Of a stretch of DNA of 64,000 nt, positions 16,045 through 26,273 are shown piece by piece (within the stretch, counting starts at the first letter, position 1; every line of letters starts with the position of its first letter). Source of the stretch: Chryseobacterium paludis (GTDB taxonomy: Bacteria; Bacteroidota; Bacteroidia; Flavobacteriales; Weeksellaceae). Position numbers and translations under genes: made by a program. The notes under the pieces are model-generated. The model saw nothing but the letters and a program-made list of their open reading frames with translations, searched no databases and was not told where the DNA came from. The stretch spans positions 1 through 64,000 of the forward strand of contig NZ_CP099966.1 in the NCBI RefSeq assembly GCF_025403485.1. Reading direction: 5' to 3'.

Positions 16045-18792
16045 TTGAGAAATTTTACAACAGTATTAAAAATTGCGCCTGCCTTTTTACTAGCTGGTAC
16101 AATGGTTTATGCACAAGACTCTGTTACTAAAGAAAAGAAAATAGAGGAAGTTGTATTGATTGGATATGGAAAGCAGAAGAAATCAGATCTTACAGGTTCC
16201 ATAACTTCAGTATCTTCAAAAGATTTCAACGGAGGTGCTACATCCGCAGGCCAGCTGATACAAGGGAAGACTCCAGGTGTACAAATTACGAATAATAGTG
16301 GTGCTCCCGGATCTGGAACAGCGATAAGAATTAGGGGAACGGCTTCTTTAAATGGTAATAACTCACCACTCATCGTTATTGATGGTGTTCCACAGGACTT
16401 TGTGGGAGTTAATGGTGCAGCTGATCCTTTATCATTGATCAACCCAAATGATATTGAAACATTTGATATTTTAAAAGATGCATCCGCAACAGCTATTTAT
16501 GGTAACCGTGCAACTAATGGTGTTATCTTAATAACCACAAAGAAAGGAACTGCAGGTAGATTCAGAGTTAATTTCTCTACGGTTGCTTCGGTTTCTACAA
16601 AAATGGGGAATGTAGATGTTTTAGATGCTAACCAGTTCAGGGATTTTGTAAATACCTATGCTCCTGCAGGGTATAAAACGAAACTAGGGAATGCAAATAC
16701 GAACTGGCAAGATCAAATTTATCAGGCAGCATGGGGTACAGATAATAACATTGCATTATCGGGTGGAATCAAAGGCTTGCCATACCGTTTATCACTTGGT
16801 TATAACGAGCAGAATGGTATTGTAAAAACCAATTCGTTTAGAAGGACATCGGTAGGCTTGAATTTAAACCCCAAGTTTTTTGATAATCACTTATCCGTAA
16901 ATGTAAGTACAAAAGGAACTTTTACTGATAACCGATTCGTAGATGGTGGTGTGATTAAAACAGCAACTTATTTCGATCCCACACAACCTGTGTATTCAGG
17001 GAATTCTAATTTTGGAGGGTATTATGAATGGCTTGATGCCGGATCTGTAAATGGTACGAATGTAAATGCTAACTCAAATCCATTAGGAATGATTAATGGA
17101 ATTCATGATGTTTCATCAGTTTTAAGAGGATTAGGAAATATCCAGTTAGATTATAAATTTCATTTTCTGCCAGACTTACATTTTAATGTAAATGCTGGTT
17201 ATGATTATACCAGAAGTGACGGACAGAAAAAAGTAAGTGCACTGTACAGACCCGGAGTGAACGATATGGGAAGTTCTACCATCTTTAGAATGGAGAAAAA
17301 GAATAAGCTATTGGAAACTTATTTTAATTACGTTAAAAATATTTCTTCAATTAATACGGGAGTTGATGTTACTGCAGGTTATTCATACCAGGATTTTCGA
17401 ACTATTATTCCCGGATCTATCAATTACAAAGGAAATGCCCCAACCAAAATTAATAATGATTTTGAAACCCAAAATACATTAATATCTTTTTATGGAAGAG
17501 CAATATTTACTATAGCAAACAAATACATTGTTTCAGGATCTATAAGAAGAGATGGATCTTCGCGTTTTTTTAATGGAACAAGAGATAATTTATGGGGTAA
17601 CTTCCCAGGAGTATCGGTAGCTTGGAAGTTAAATGAAGAGAGCTTTATCAAAAGTGTTTCTTCAATAAGTACCTTGAAACTAAGAGCAGGTTGGGGGAAA
17701 ACAGGACAGCAGGAGTTACCTGGGTTAGATGGCAATAAACCATTCAATTATCCGGCTTATGCAGCATATAATCCAAGTAATGATGGTGCTTACTATCAAT
17801 TTGGTAATCAATACTATTACATGTTTAGACCTAATATTTATAATCCTAATCTTACTTGGGAAACAACAACAACTAAGAATTTAGGAATAGATTATGGATT
17901 TTTAAATAATAGAATCTTTGGTTCCATAGATTTGTTCCAGAAGGATACTGAAAAGTTACTGGTTCTTTCTCCAATTGCTGCAGGAGACTTAAGTAATCAA
18001 AACCTACTTAATGTAGGAAATATGAAAAATAAAGGAATTGAAGGGAGTATTACTGTAATTCCTATTAAAAATCAGAATACCACTTGGGAGGTCAATTTTA
18101 ATGCAACTCATTATAAACCGGAGGTCACTAATCTTCTGGAAAGAGCTGATGCAAGTTTTAATATTCCTGTCGGAGGAATCGAGGGTGGATCAGGAAATAC
18201 CATTCAGGCTCATGCTGTAGGGTATGCACCAAATGCTTTCTGGGTTTATCAACAGGTTTACGACAACAACGGAAAGCCTTTGAATGGAGCATATGTTGAT
18301 AGAAATGGTGATGGAATAATAAATACTTCAGATAAGTATTATTATAAATCTACAACACCCGATGCAATTTTAGGATTCTCTACCAAAGTTTCTTATAAAG
18401 ATTGGGATTTTGGATTAAGCGCAAGAGCAGTATTAGGTAATTATGTTTATAATAATGCAGCTTCAAACAGTTCATTGCAGTCAGCATCTACAAATGAATA
18501 TTTACAAAATGTATATTCAACAGCACCTGCTTATCAATTTTCACTACCCCAATATTTTTCAGATATATATGTGGAAAATGCTTCATTCTTAAGATTAGAC
18601 AATATTAATGTCGGATATAATTTTGGAGAAGTATTCTCTAAAGGAAGTAGTTTAAGAGTGTATGGTATGGCACAGAATGTTTTTGTGATTACAAAATATT
18701 CTGGGATTGATCCCGAGGTTTTCAACGGGATAGACAATGGTTATTATCAAATGCCTAGAATTTATTCATTGGGTCTTAATTTTCAATTTTAA
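16045..18792 (+). CDS. SusC/RagA-family TonB-dependent outer-membrane transporter
   Basis: The 915-residue protein imports oligosaccharide across the outer membrane with its SusD partner. It starts at TTG (16045), because no in-frame ATG precedes the signal peptide, which ends near MVYAQD. A TonB-box-like stretch (IEEVVLIGYGKQKK) is followed by the plug domain (GQLIQGKTPGVQITNNSGAP, PLIVIDGVP, FDILKDASATAIYG) and a large beta-barrel ending in GLNFQF with terminal Phe. The N-terminal carboxypeptidase-like extension of some SusC proteins is absent. SusD follows after 11 bp. The neighbouring glycosidases indicate starch or maltodextrin. Confidence 0.93.
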   Translation: MRNFTTVLKIAPAFLLAGTMVYAQDSVTKEKKIEEVVLIGYGKQKKSDLTGSITSVSSKDFNGGATSAGQLIQGKTPGVQITNNSGAPGSGTAIRIRGTASLNGNNSPLIVIDGVPQDFVGVNGAADPLSLINPNDIETFDILKDASATAIYGNRATNGVILITTKKGTAGRFRVNFSTVASVSTKMGNVDVLDANQFRDFVNTYAPAGYKTKLGNANTNWQDQIYQAAWGTDNNIALSGGIKGLPYRLSLGYNEQNGIVKTNSFRRTSVGLNLNPKFFDNHLSVNVSTKGTFTDNRFVDGGVIKTATYFDPTQPVYSGNSNFGGYYEWLDAGSVNGTNVNANSNPLGMINGIHDVSSVLRGLGNIQLDYKFHFLPDLHFNVNAGYDYTRSDGQKKVSALYRPGVNDMGSSTIFRMEKKNKLLETYFNYVKNISSINTGVDVTAGYSYQDFRTIIPGSINYKGNAPTKINNDFETQNTLISFYGRAIFTIANKYIVSGSIRRDGSSRFFNGTRDNLWGNFPGVSVAWKLNEESFIKSVSSISTLKLRAGWGKTGQQELPGLDGNKPFNYPAYAAYNPSNDGAYYQFGNQYYYMFRPNIYNPNLTWETTTTKNLGIDYGFLNNRIFGSIDLFQKDTEKLLVLSPIAAGDLSNQNLLNVGNMKNKGIEGSITVIPIKNQNTTWEVNFNATHYKPEVTNLLERADASFNIPVGGIEGGSGNTIQAHAVGYAPNAFWVYQQVYDNNGKPLNGAYVDRNGDGIINTSDKYYYKSTTPDAILGFSTKVSYKDWDFGLSARAVLGNYVYNNAASNSSLQSASTNEYLQNVYSTAPAYQFSLPQYFSDIYVENASFLRLDNINVGYNFGEVFSKGSSLRVYGMAQNVFVITKYSGIDPEVFNGIDNGYYQMPRIYSLGLNFQF

Positions 18793-18803
18793 TTAGTAGT
18801 AAG

Positions 18804-20402
18804 ATGAAATCAAATAGAAATTTTAAAAATATATTTTTAACAGCGTCCGTTATCGGATTGCTATCTGTGACGTCATGTGTTAATGATCTTGAAAGAGAGC
18901 CTATTACAGATGCCACTTCTGCAAATGTTTATAAGGATTTTGGAAATTATCCTAATATTCTGGCAAAATTGTATGGTGGACTTGCTATGGGTGGTCAGGT
19001 AAGTGGAGATGGAGCAAACTATCCTGATACTGATATCAATGGTATTAATGGTGGTTTTTCTCAGTATACAAGATTGATGTATACTATGAATGTTATATCT
19101 ACCGATGAAGCCGTAATCGCATGGAATGATGGTAACCTGCATACCATCCATAAGATGACCTGGGATTCTTCAAATGAGTTTATCGCAGCATTATATTATA
19201 GAATTTTTACAGAAATTGCTTTTTGTAACGAATTCTTGAGAAATGTAACAGATGAAAAATTAGCGGAGAATAATATTACGGGGGATAATTTAGCTCAGGC
19301 AAAATATATGCGTACTGAAGCAAGATTTTTAAGAGCACAATCTTATTACCACGCATTAGATATGTTTGGAAATGTACCTTTCGTAAAAGAAGATTACCTT
19401 CCGGGATCTACAAACCCACCTCAAAGAATTGAAAGGGCGGCTTTGTTTAATTTTGTTGAACAGGAATTATTGGCTTGTAGCAATGATTTGAAAGATCCAA
19501 AGGCAAATGCTTATGGAAGAGCAGACAAAGCAGCAGCCTGGTCATTATTGGCAAGATTGTATCTTAATGCGTCTGTATACACAGGAACACAAAGAAATAA
19601 TGACTGTATCACATATTGTAATAAAGTGATAGCTGCTGGTTATTCTTTAAAACCTAAATACGGAGATTTATTTCTTGCAGACAATAATGTAAATAATCCT
19701 GAAGCTATTTTTACGGTTAACTTTGATGGTGTTAATACACAAACCAATGGTGGAACTACCTATTTGGTTCATGCTGCTATCGGAGGGTCAATGCAGGCTG
19801 TAAATTATGGTGTTAATGGCGGCTGGGGTGGTCTTAGAACTACAAAAGCATTTGTTGCTAAATTTCCGGCGAATGGTGCTGATAAGAGAGGTAATTTCTT
19901 TACCACAGATCAAAATCTTGAAATTAATGATTTAGGTTCATTTAATGATGGTTATGCTTTTGTCAAGTTTAAAAATATTAAAAGTAATGGTGTTGCCGGA
20001 GCAGACAAAACATGGGTTGAGGCTGATATTCCATTATACCGTTTAGCAGATATTTATTTAATGTATGCTGAAGCTACCCTTAGAGGGGGAAGTGGAAATA
20101 TTGCTACAGCAGTTGGTTATATTAACCAATTAAGAGAGAGAGCTTACGAAAATACCAGTGGAAATGTTACTTCTATTAATTTAGATTTTATTTTGGATGA
20201 AAGATCCAGAGAATTATCGTGGGAGATGACCAGAAGAACTGATCTTATTCGTTTCGGAAGATATACTACAGGAGATTATTTATGGCCTTGGAAAGGAAAT
20301 ATAAAAGATGGAAAAGCAGTTGAAAGCTTTAGAAATCTTTTCCCAATTCCTGCAAAAGATCTTGTAGCTAATCCAAACCTGATTCAAAACCCTGGTTATT
20401 AA
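18804..20402 (+). CDS. SusD/RagB-family nutrient-binding lipoprotein
   Basis: Surface-exposed lipoprotein that caps the SusC transporter and binds the glycan. The signal sequence ends at a lipobox (LLSVTSCVND, Cys near residue 26). The 532-residue chain has the SusD-like N-terminal region and TPR-like helices (ARFLRAQSYYHALDMFGNVP is diagnostic), and the C-terminal RagB part with INQLRERAY, LDERSRELSWEMTRRTDLIR and the ending NLFPIPAKDL...NPGY. Length is normal. It is co-transcribed with SusC (11 bp gap) and the SusE-like gene (18 bp gap). Confidence 0.95.
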   Translation: MKSNRNFKNIFLTASVIGLLSVTSCVNDLEREPITDATSANVYKDFGNYPNILAKLYGGLAMGGQVSGDGANYPDTDINGINGGFSQYTRLMYTMNVISTDEAVIAWNDGNLHTIHKMTWDSSNEFIAALYYRIFTEIAFCNEFLRNVTDEKLAENNITGDNLAQAKYMRTEARFLRAQSYYHALDMFGNVPFVKEDYLPGSTNPPQRIERAALFNFVEQELLACSNDLKDPKANAYGRADKAAAWSLLARLYLNASVYTGTQRNNDCITYCNKVIAAGYSLKPKYGDLFLADNNVNNPEAIFTVNFDGVNTQTNGGTTYLVHAAIGGSMQAVNYGVNGGWGGLRTTKAFVAKFPANGADKRGNFFTTDQNLEINDLGSFNDGYAFVKFKNIKSNGVAGADKTWVEADIPLYRLADIYLMYAEATLRGGSGNIATAVGYINQLRERAYENTSGNVTSINLDFILDERSRELSWEMTRRTDLIRFGRYTTGDYLWPWKGNIKDGKAVESFRNLFPIPAKDLVANPNLIQNPGY

Positions 20403-20420
20403 TTTAAAACAGAATCTAAA

Positions 20421-21536
20421 ATGAAACATTTTTTAAAAATAATAGCCGTAGCTTTTGTTGCTCTGTTGATTATTTCCTGTGAAAAAGATGAAGATCAGGC
20501 TATAATAAATGAAGTAAATCAAGCTAAGATTTCTTCCGATAAAACTACTGTTGTACTAAATGAAGTTACTTCAGGAGATGCAGTGATTAATTTTACCTGG
20601 ACAAAGCCGACATTTAATATAGCTGTTGTAACGCAACAGCAAATAGAATTTGGAGTTAAAGGAAAAGGTTTTAAAGACAGTTCTACTTTTGATGTCAGTA
20701 ATGATTTAATAAAGTCTCCTATGACCCATGCTCAAATGAATGCAGCAATGTATAGTTGTGGGGCAATTCCAGATGTTTCGAATCAGATAGAAATTAGATT
20801 AAAGACAATTGTAGGATCCGGATTTTTTTACTCAAATGTAATTAATGTAACGGTAACACCTTATACTCCAAACCCAGATTTAGTTTATCCTAAAATAAAT
20901 GTACCGGGAGCATATGCCGGAGCAGCAGGATATGCAGATTGGACTCCTGGAAATTCTCCCAATTTGTTTTCACCTGAAAAAGATGGGAAATACAGAGGTT
21001 TCATTTATGTTACTACTTTAGCAAGTGATAAGGGCAAATATAAATTTGCAATCAATCAAAATTGGCCTGGTAATAAAGGAGATGATGGCACGAATACAGG
21101 TAAATTAAAAGTGGACGGTTCGGATATAACTGCAAGTGCTGTTGGAACTCATTATCTAAAAGTAGATTGGAGTGCAAATACCTATTCTGCTGTAGCAGCT
21201 AATTTTGGAATTATCGGAGATGCTACGCCTACTGGCTGGAATTCAGATACTGATTTTGTTTATAATCCTGCTACTAAAAAATATGAAATAGCTTCAATTC
21301 AATTGTCAAGCACGGGTTTGTTTAAATTCAGAGCTAATGACGATTGGGCTATAAAATTTCAACCAGCAAATGCTGATCAGACTTTAGTGTCGGGGACTGC
21401 AGTTCAGACCTACCTAAATATTGAAGATACTGTAACTGGTGATTCAGGATATAAAGTGACAGTTGCAGGTAATTATAAAATAGAATTAGATCTGCATAAT
21501 TCTGCTGATTACAAATTAAAGATTACAAAATTATAA
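20421..21536 (+). CDS. SusE/SusF-like starch-binding outer-membrane lipoprotein
   Basis: A 371-residue lipoprotein with lipobox ALLIISCEKDE. The N-terminal part (about 35-145) fits the SusE N-terminal immunoglobulin-like domain. Two later beta-sandwich units follow, the last containing FGIIGDATPTGWNSDTDF and FKFRANDDWAIKF, the aromatic pattern of SusE/SusF carbohydrate-binding modules. It would hold starch at the cell surface for the SusCD complex. SusE of Bacteroides is of similar size. The gene ends the SusCDE segment; a hairpin follows at 21556. Confidence 0.88.
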   Translation: MKHFLKIIAVAFVALLIISCEKDEDQAIINEVNQAKISSDKTTVVLNEVTSGDAVINFTWTKPTFNIAVVTQQQIEFGVKGKGFKDSSTFDVSNDLIKSPMTHAQMNAAMYSCGAIPDVSNQIEIRLKTIVGSGFFYSNVINVTVTPYTPNPDLVYPKINVPGAYAGAAGYADWTPGNSPNLFSPEKDGKYRGFIYVTTLASDKGKYKFAINQNWPGNKGDDGTNTGKLKVDGSDITASAVGTHYLKVDWSANTYSAVAANFGIIGDATPTGWNSDTDFVYNPATKKYEIASIQLSSTGLFKFRANDDWAIKFQPANADQTLVSGTAVQTYLNIEDTVTGDSGYKVTVAGNYKIELDLHNSADYKLKITKL

Positions 21537-21555
21537 AAACAGGCTGAATTGCCTG

Positions 21556-21594
21556 ATAAAGTGTTGCTTTTTAGCAGCACTTTATTTATTTTTA
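21556..21594 (+). terminator. Hairpin between SusE-like and GH97 genes
   Basis: Stem ATAAAGTG-T-TGCT paired with AGCA-G-CACTTTAT, 4-nt T loop, followed by TTATTTTT. It is a terminator or partial attenuator, which would allow different levels of the transport and enzyme genes. Confidence 0.7.
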
Positions 21595-21613
21595 AAACTT
21601 ATAAATAGTCATT

Positions 21614-23770
21614 ATGAAGAAAATTACAGTTGGAGCTTTATTGTTCTCAATGATGTTTGCGGGCGTTAATGCACAAACTTTAAAATCACCCGACGGAAAG
21701 TTCGAAATGGACTTTCAGTTAAAGCAGGGAGTACCTTATTATAATTTAAAATATAATGGGGCTATAGTTGTTGAAGATTCTAAATTAGGATTGAGATTAT
21801 TTAAAGACTCAGCTATCAAGTTTGCCTCAGAAATTGCTAAGGCAGAAGATGCAAAATTTGACCTTAATAACGGTTTTACAAAAACAGATGAGAAAAGGGA
21901 TTCTAAAAATGAAACCTGGCAGCCGATACTTGGTGAAAAGAAAAATTACATCAATAACTATAATGAATTAGCGGTTACCCTTAACCAGGCTTCTTCAGAC
22001 AGAAGTATCGTTGTGAAATTCAGATTGTTTAATGATGGACTAGGATTCAGATACGAATTTCCACAGCAAAAAAATCTTAATTATTTTGTGATCAGAGAGG
22101 AAGATTCTGAAATCGATTTTCCTACTGATATGAAAGCTTGGTGGATTGTGGCCGATTATGATTCTCAGGAATATCAGTATCAGGAAACAAAGATTTCTGA
22201 AATTCCAGGCAGATGGGATAAGGCTTTTGATGCAAATGCTTCTCAGTCATTGGTTAAAAATGCAGTTCAGTCTCCATTAATGCTTAAAAAAGAAGGAAAA
22301 AATCCTTTGTATGTTAATGTTGCAGAAGCAGCTGTTTTAGATTATCCAGCTTCACATTTAGAAGTGGATGCTCAGAATTTCAAATTCAAAACACACCTTA
22401 CTGCAGACAGACAGGGAGCAAAAGGATATATTCAGACTCCTTCGGTTACACCATGGAGAACGATCATTGTTTCTCCAAAAGCAGAAGAGGTAATGGATTC
22501 AAAGATGATCTTTAATCTTAATGAACCGACAAAATATAAAGATACTTCATACATTCATCCTACAAAATACATGGGTGTATGGTGGGAAATGATCATCGGA
22601 AAATCTCAATGGGCTTATTCTACTGCAGAAAATGTTCATTTAGACAAAACTGATTTTACAAAGCTGACTCCAAATGGAAAACACGCTGCGAACAATACAA
22701 AAGTTAAAGAATATATTGATTTTGCTGCAGAAAATGGATTTAAGGGACTTTTAATTGAAGGTTGGAACATCGGCTGGGAAGACTGGTTCGGACATTCAAA
22801 AGAATTTGTCTTTGATTTCATCACTCCTTATCCGGATTTTGACATCAAGATGCTAAATGAATATGCTCATTCCAAAGGAATTAAACTGATCATGCACCAC
22901 GAAACCTCAGGTTCTGCAACGAATTATGAAAGATGGTCCGACAAAGCATTCCAATTAATGAATAAATATGGATATGATGCTGTAAAAACGGGTTATGTTG
23001 GTGATATTATTCCAAGAGGGGAACACCATTATTCCCAGTGGACGATCAATCATTTCTACAGGATTGCTGAGAAAGCGAATGAATATAAGATCATGGTCAA
23101 TTCTCACGAATCTGTACGTCCAACAGGAGAAAGCCGTACGTATCCAAACTATATTTCTGCAGAAGCAGCTCGTGGAACTGAATATGAAGCATTTGGAGGA
23201 AATAATGCAGATCATCAGACTATTTTACCATTTACAAGATGGATGGGAGGTTCAATGGATTATACTCCGGGAATTTTCCAAACCAAATTAGATTATTATT
23301 TCCCTGGTGATAAACGTTTTGTAAAAACGACTTTAGTAAAGCAATTGGCATTGTATGTAACGATGTATATGCCACTTCAGATGGCTGCTGATTTACCCGA
23401 GAATTATAAGAAGCATATGGATGCATTCCAATTCATTAAAGATGTAGCTGCTGACTGGGACGATACTAAGATCTTAGCTGCTGAACCTGGAGATTATGTA
23501 ATCACAGCAAGAAAGGCTAAAGGAACTGAAAATTGGTTCGTAGGAGGAATCACCGATGAAAATAAACGTGAATACACGGTAGATTTTTCCTTCTTAGATA
23601 AAGGTCAGAAATATGAAGCGACAGTATATGAAGATGGAAAAGATGCTGATTATATAGACAACCCACAAAGCTATAACATCTACAAAAAGCAGATCACAAG
23701 CAAGTCTAAGATCAATTTCAAAATGGTAAGAAGCGGAGGTTTTGCAATCTCTATCAAGCCCATAAAATAA
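21614..23770 (+). CDS. Glycoside hydrolase family 97 alpha-glucosidase (SusB-like)
   Basis: An exported 718-residue enzyme (signal peptide ending GVNAQ) that releases glucose from the non-reducing end of malto-oligosaccharides. The N-terminal beta-sandwich (LKSPDGKFEMDFQL) is followed by the catalytic barrel. Glu430 (HHETSG), Glu499 (NSHES) and Glu523 (RGTEY) are spaced 69 and 24 residues apart, exactly as recalled for Glu439, Glu508 and Glu532 of Bacteroides SusB. This places the enzyme in the inverting, alpha-glucosidase branch and not the retaining alpha-galactosidase branch. A terminator-like hairpin follows before the GH13 gene. Confidence 0.95.
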   Translation: MKKITVGALLFSMMFAGVNAQTLKSPDGKFEMDFQLKQGVPYYNLKYNGAIVVEDSKLGLRLFKDSAIKFASEIAKAEDAKFDLNNGFTKTDEKRDSKNETWQPILGEKKNYINNYNELAVTLNQASSDRSIVVKFRLFNDGLGFRYEFPQQKNLNYFVIREEDSEIDFPTDMKAWWIVADYDSQEYQYQETKISEIPGRWDKAFDANASQSLVKNAVQSPLMLKKEGKNPLYVNVAEAAVLDYPASHLEVDAQNFKFKTHLTADRQGAKGYIQTPSVTPWRTIIVSPKAEEVMDSKMIFNLNEPTKYKDTSYIHPTKYMGVWWEMIIGKSQWAYSTAENVHLDKTDFTKLTPNGKHAANNTKVKEYIDFAAENGFKGLLIEGWNIGWEDWFGHSKEFVFDFITPYPDFDIKMLNEYAHSKGIKLIMHHETSGSATNYERWSDKAFQLMNKYGYDAVKTGYVGDIIPRGEHHYSQWTINHFYRIAEKANEYKIMVNSHESVRPTGESRTYPNYISAEAARGTEYEAFGGNNADHQTILPFTRWMGGSMDYTPGIFQTKLDYYFPGDKRFVKTTLVKQLALYVTMYMPLQMAADLPENYKKHMDAFQFIKDVAADWDDTKILAAEPGDYVITARKAKGTENWFVGGITDENKREYTVDFSFLDKGQKYEATVYEDGKDADYIDNPQSYNIYKKQITSKSKINFKMVRSGGFAISIKPIK

Positions 23771-23794
23771 ATTTTAAGATTAAACTTAAAACTT

Positions 23795-23832
23795 AAACCT
23801 TACAGGTGGATTATTCCTGTAAGGTTTTTTTA
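23795..23832 (+). terminator. Terminator between GH97 and GH13 genes
   Basis: Perfect 12-bp stem AAACCTTACAGG/CCTGTAAGGTTT with a 9-nt loop and a run of T. It suggests that the GH13-to-MFS genes form a separate or read-through unit. Confidence 0.88.
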
Positions 23833-23844
23833 AACCAATCCATT

Positions 23845-25707
23845 ATGAAAAAACTATATGTAATATTGGCTCTTTCAGCGGTTTCTTTTGCGTTCTCACA
23901 ATTAAAAACATTAGAAAGGGTGGAACCAGCCTTTTGGTGGAAAGGAATGAAAAATCCTGAACTTCAGATATTAGTGTATGGGAAAAATATTGCTGAGAAT
24001 GAAATTGAGCTGTCAGATGGAATTCAAATAAAAGATATTCAGAAAGTTGAGAATCCAAACTATGTTTTTCTTACGGTCAATACAAACGAAATTAAAGTTC
24101 CTAATTTTAAGATCAACATGAAAAAGGATAGGAAAAATATAGCATCTTATTCTTATGAACTCAAACAAAGAGAATCAAATTCGGCAAATCGGGAATCTTT
24201 TACCTCCAAAGATGTGATGTACCTTATCATGCCTGACCGTTTTGCTAATGGAGATGAAAAGAACGATTCACGACCTGATCTCACCGAAAAAGCCAATAGA
24301 AACCTTCCCAATGGAAGACATGGCGGAGATCTTCGGGGAATTATCAATAATCTTGATTACATTCAAAATTTAGGAGCAACATCAGTATGGCTAACTCCGG
24401 TTACTGAAGATAACGAAAAAGTGTATTCTTACCACGGATATGCACAGACGGATCTTTATAAAATTGACGGTCGTTATGGGACCAATGAAGAATACCGTGA
24501 ACTATCCCGTGAGTTGAACAAAAGAAAAATGAAATTGGTTTTAGATTATGTGACCAATCATTGGGGAATTTCACACTGGATGATCAAGGATCTACCTACG
24601 AAAGACTGGATCCATTGGTTTGATGAAGGAGAAAAAGGTTTCTATCGTTCTAATTATAAAACAACAACTCAGTTTGATACAAACGCTTCTGAAATTGATA
24701 AAAAATATGCTTTAGACGGGTGGTTTGATAAAACAATGCCGGATATCAATCAAAAAAATCCCCTGGTTCTTAAATATTTAATCCAAAATGCAATCTGGTG
24801 GATCGAGTATGCTGAATTAGGAGGCTTTCGTGTGGATACCTATCCTTATAATGATAAAGAAGCAATGGCGAAATGGGCGAAAGCAATTACTGATGAATAT
24901 CCGAAATTTAATATCGTTGGAGAAACCTGGCTCTATACTGCTGGTCAGATTTCAGCATGGCAAAAAGATTCAAAAACTGGAGAGGCGGCTCACTATAATT
25001 CTAATTTACCCTCTGTAATGGATTTCATGTTGTATGGTGATTTACCCAAAGCATTTAATGAAAAAGAAAGCTGGGATAGTGGATTGATTAAATTGTATAA
25101 TGTATTCACCAGTGACTTCCTTTATCCGGATATCAATAATGTGATGGTCTTCTTTGAAAACCATGATACCGAAAGATGGAACGAAATTTTTAATGCCAAT
25201 CCGGAAGCTTATAAAATGGGATTAACTGTAATTTCTACAGTGCGTGGAATTCCGCAGATCTACTATGGGTCGGAGATAGGGATGAGAGGGAATAAAGAGA
25301 AAGGTGGTGATGCAGATATCAGAAGAGACTTTCCGGGAGGTTGGAGATCGGATCAACAAAATGCTTTCAATCCTTCAGCCCAAACTGAAAAACAGAAAGA
25401 ATTCTATGAATTTACCCAAAAGTTATTGAACTGGAGAAAAGGAAAAGAAGTCATTCACACAGGAAAAACTAAAAATTATATTCCTCAAAACAATGTTTTC
25501 GTATATTTCAGATATAATGAAAAAGAAAGTGTGATGGTCGTTTTGAACAACAATGAAAAAGAACAGATATTAGATTTAAAACGTTTTGCTGAATCTTTGA
25601 ATCATGTCCAAAAAGGAAAGGATATCATCTCGGGAAAAGAATTTTCATTACAAAGTACCATGAGCATACCCGCAAAAGCTTCATTAATTATTGAATTACA
25701 AAAATAG
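23845..25707 (+). CDS. Glycoside hydrolase family 13 alpha-amylase/cyclomaltodextrinase-like enzyme
   Basis: An exported 620-residue enzyme. The ATG at 23845 gives the signal peptide MKKLYVILALSAVSFAFSQ; an ATG at 23806 lies inside the upstream terminator. An N-terminal immunoglobulin-like domain of the cyclomaltodextrinase type (RVEPAFWWKGMKNPELQILV) precedes the barrel with VMYLIMPDRFANGD. The catalytic triad is nucleophile Asp331 (GFRVDT), acid Glu360 (VGETW) and Asp441 (NHDTER). No lipobox is seen, so it is probably periplasmic, like neopullulanases, not a surface lipoprotein like SusG. It lies 27 bp before an NTF2-like gene and belongs to the starch locus. Confidence 0.95.
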   Translation: MKKLYVILALSAVSFAFSQLKTLERVEPAFWWKGMKNPELQILVYGKNIAENEIELSDGIQIKDIQKVENPNYVFLTVNTNEIKVPNFKINMKKDRKNIASYSYELKQRESNSANRESFTSKDVMYLIMPDRFANGDEKNDSRPDLTEKANRNLPNGRHGGDLRGIINNLDYIQNLGATSVWLTPVTEDNEKVYSYHGYAQTDLYKIDGRYGTNEEYRELSRELNKRKMKLVLDYVTNHWGISHWMIKDLPTKDWIHWFDEGEKGFYRSNYKTTTQFDTNASEIDKKYALDGWFDKTMPDINQKNPLVLKYLIQNAIWWIEYAELGGFRVDTYPYNDKEAMAKWAKAITDEYPKFNIVGETWLYTAGQISAWQKDSKTGEAAHYNSNLPSVMDFMLYGDLPKAFNEKESWDSGLIKLYNVFTSDFLYPDINNVMVFFENHDTERWNEIFNANPEAYKMGLTVISTVRGIPQIYYGSEIGMRGNKEKGGDADIRRDFPGGWRSDQQNAFNPSAQTEKQKEFYEFTQKLLNWRKGKEVIHTGKTKNYIPQNNVFVYFRYNEKESVMVVLNNNEKEQILDLKRFAESLNHVQKGKDIISGKEFSLQSTMSIPAKASLIIELQK

Positions 25708-25733
25708 TTACATAAATTTATTTAATTTAGAAT

Positions 25734-26258
25734 ATGAAAAAAATTACAATCATTTATACACTGATATTTTTAGTGTTAAATTTTAGCCATTTCTCGGCAC
25801 AATCTAAAGACGCCAAATTTGAAAAAGATAAAACCGATATCAGTACTATGCTTGATGGTTTCAATGTAGCAGCTGCGAAAGCAGATTTTAATGCTTATTT
25901 CAATTACTTTGCTGATGAATCTACGTTCATAGGAACCGATGCAAGCGAAGTTTGGGATAAAAAAGCATTTATGATTTGGGCTAAACCGTATTTTGACAAA
26001 AAGAAAACATGGAATTTTACTTCTCTTAAAAGGAATGTCTATTTCAGTAAGGACGGTAAACTGGCATGGTTTGATGAATTATTAGATACTCAGATGAAAA
26101 TCTGTCGTGGTTCGGGTGTTGTAGAAAAAATAAACGGAAGTTGGAAAGTGAAGCAATATGTTCTTTCTATAACGGTTCCGAATGATGTAGTAGATAAAGT
26201 GGTTGCTGAAAAAGCACCTATTGAAGATGTGCTTTTACAGCAATTAAAAACCAAATAA
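25734..26258 (+). CDS. Secreted NTF2-like (DUF4440/SnoaL-type) protein
   Basis: The 174-residue protein has a signal peptide (ends near HFSAQ) and an NTF2-like fold: a helix ending in MLDGFNVAAAKADFNAYFNYFA, then ESTFIGTDASEVWDKKAFM, a family hallmark, and strands WFDELLDTQMKICRGSGVVEKINGSW broken by the fold. It lies between the GH13 and MFS genes with 26 and 15 bp gaps, so it is probably co-transcribed with them. Any role in starch use is by position only. No catalytic residues are recognised. Confidence 0.8.
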   Translation: MKKITIIYTLIFLVLNFSHFSAQSKDAKFEKDKTDISTMLDGFNVAAAKADFNAYFNYFADESTFIGTDASEVWDKKAFMIWAKPYFDKKKTWNFTSLKRNVYFSKDGKLAWFDELLDTQMKICRGSGVVEKINGSWKVKQYVLSITVPNDVVDKVVAEKAPIEDVLLQQLKTK

Positions 26259-26273
26259 TACCTCCTATAGATA

